Below are positions 5,025-5,337 of a DNA stretch of 5,337 bases, in pieces. Source of the stretch: Gammaproteobacteria bacterium (GTDB lineage: Bacteria; Pseudomonadota; Gammaproteobacteria; GRL18). The DNA lies in assembly GCA_013139395.1 (NCBI GenBank), contig WTAX01000502.1:1-5337 (forward strand), written 5' to 3'. How positions within the stretch are numbered: the stretch's first letter is position 1; each line of letters opens with the position of its first letter. The notes below the pieces were generated by a model. The model made no database searches, was not told the origin of the DNA, and saw only the letters and a list, made by a program, of their open reading frames with translations. The position numbers and the translations under genes are program-made.

Positions 5025-5241
5025 TGTAGTTTTATAATTTTCATTACGTTGAACTGAGAATTTCAAATTAAGATCAAGGCGAGTCAACTTGTATCCTAAT
5101 TATTTATATATGAATAAAATAGTCTTGATAAGAGAAGTTGATAGCAAATCATGACTTTTGATAGGCATTAACATAATTTGGCACATTTGATAATTTAATC
5201 AGTTAATCACAAAACTACCATTGATATAAATTTTTAAAAAT
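5025..5241 (+). other. AT-rich intergenic spacer with repeated TTGATA
   Basis: No gene is supportable on either strand over these 217 bases. TTGATA occurs at 5125, 5138, 5158, 5187 and 5221 (first bases), always on the + strand. None has a good -10 box at the right distance. A weak TTGAA/TTCAA inverted repeat near 5049-5067 has no T-run, so I do not call a terminator for nemA-ybaK. The promoter of the DUF2007 gene probably lies here but cannot be placed. Confidence 0.4.
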
Positions 5242-5337
5242 ATGAAGATGATATACACGAGTGAAGATCACTTCATGGTATGGAATGTAAAAAATACACT
5301 AGAATTAGCTGGATATGATTGCCATATAAGAAATGAA
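5242..5337 (+). CDS. DUF2007 protein, 3' end outside window
   Basis: The first 32 codons are visible and the frame is still open at the window end. The start MKMIYTSEDHFMVWNVKN, then TLELAGYDCHIRNE, fits the N-terminus of DUF2007 proteins, where a short beta strand (K-h-h-Y) is followed by a helix (N-h-K-N-h-L-E-x-A-G) and a second strand ending in K/R-N-E. This family is annotated as putative signal-transducing, is usually 70-110 residues long and has no established biochemical role. ATG 5242 is taken as the start because the strand needs the bases directly after it; ATG 5248 is an alternative two codons on. Neither has a clear SD. It is separated from ybaK by 217 bp, so it is likely its own transcription unit. 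Confidence 0.75.
   Translation, partial: MKMIYTSEDHFMVWNVKNTLELAGYDCHIRNE

Noticed and set aside
1..5337. CRISPR array, tRNA, rRNA or riboswitch
   Set aside because: No regularly spaced repeats, cloverleaf sequences or known riboswitch cores were seen on either strand.

Overview
The window reads as a piece of an AT-rich gammaproteobacterial chromosome. The support is indirect: an alkene reductase and a YbaK deacylase of gammaproteobacterial type, a DUF2007 gene, good AAGGAG-type ribosome binding sites, and an IS6-type transposase relic. Genus cannot be named from the sequence. Every supportable gene lies on the + strand.

Left part (1 to about 2585) is a train of small genes in low-GC DNA. 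It opens with the 3' part of a DEDDy-type 3'-5' exonuclease (RNase D/WRN-like). A cold-shock-domain protein follows (TTG start, divergent RNP2), closely linked to a four-cysteine zinc-ribbon protein of unknown function. Next come a small gene broken by a one-base frameshift (1299-1486), two short unknown ORFs (1503-1706 and 1800-1970) and an unknown 181-residue soluble protein (2039-2584). Two look-alike hairpin palindromes sit around the broken gene and the ORF after it. The first covers the SD and GTG start of the broken gene.

Middle part (about 2600-3278) is a scar. A fragment of an IS6/IS240-type DDE transposase carries in-frame stops. It runs directly, in the same frame, into a SAM-dependent methyltransferase that lacks the segment normally preceding motif I. 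The likely history is insertion or recombination of an IS copy into the 5' end of the methyltransferase gene, followed by decay.

Right part (about 3335-5337) looks like core genome with visibly higher GC in the two main genes. An Old Yellow Enzyme alkene reductase (nemA type) has a strong SD and a candidate promoter whose -10 box lies inside an 18-bp near-perfect palindrome, a good operator candidate. ybaK starts 8 bp after nemA with no SD of its own, so the two probably form a translationally coupled operon. The reductase has Met where the family has the FMN-phosphate-binding Arg. A 217-bp AT-rich spacer with five TTGATA hexamers leads to the first 32 codons of a DUF2007 gene, cut by the window end.

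I see no convincing new defence or mobile system. The most useful observations are the hidden frameshifted gene, the transposase scar against the truncated methyltransferase, the nemA operator candidate and the Arg-to-Met change in the reductase.
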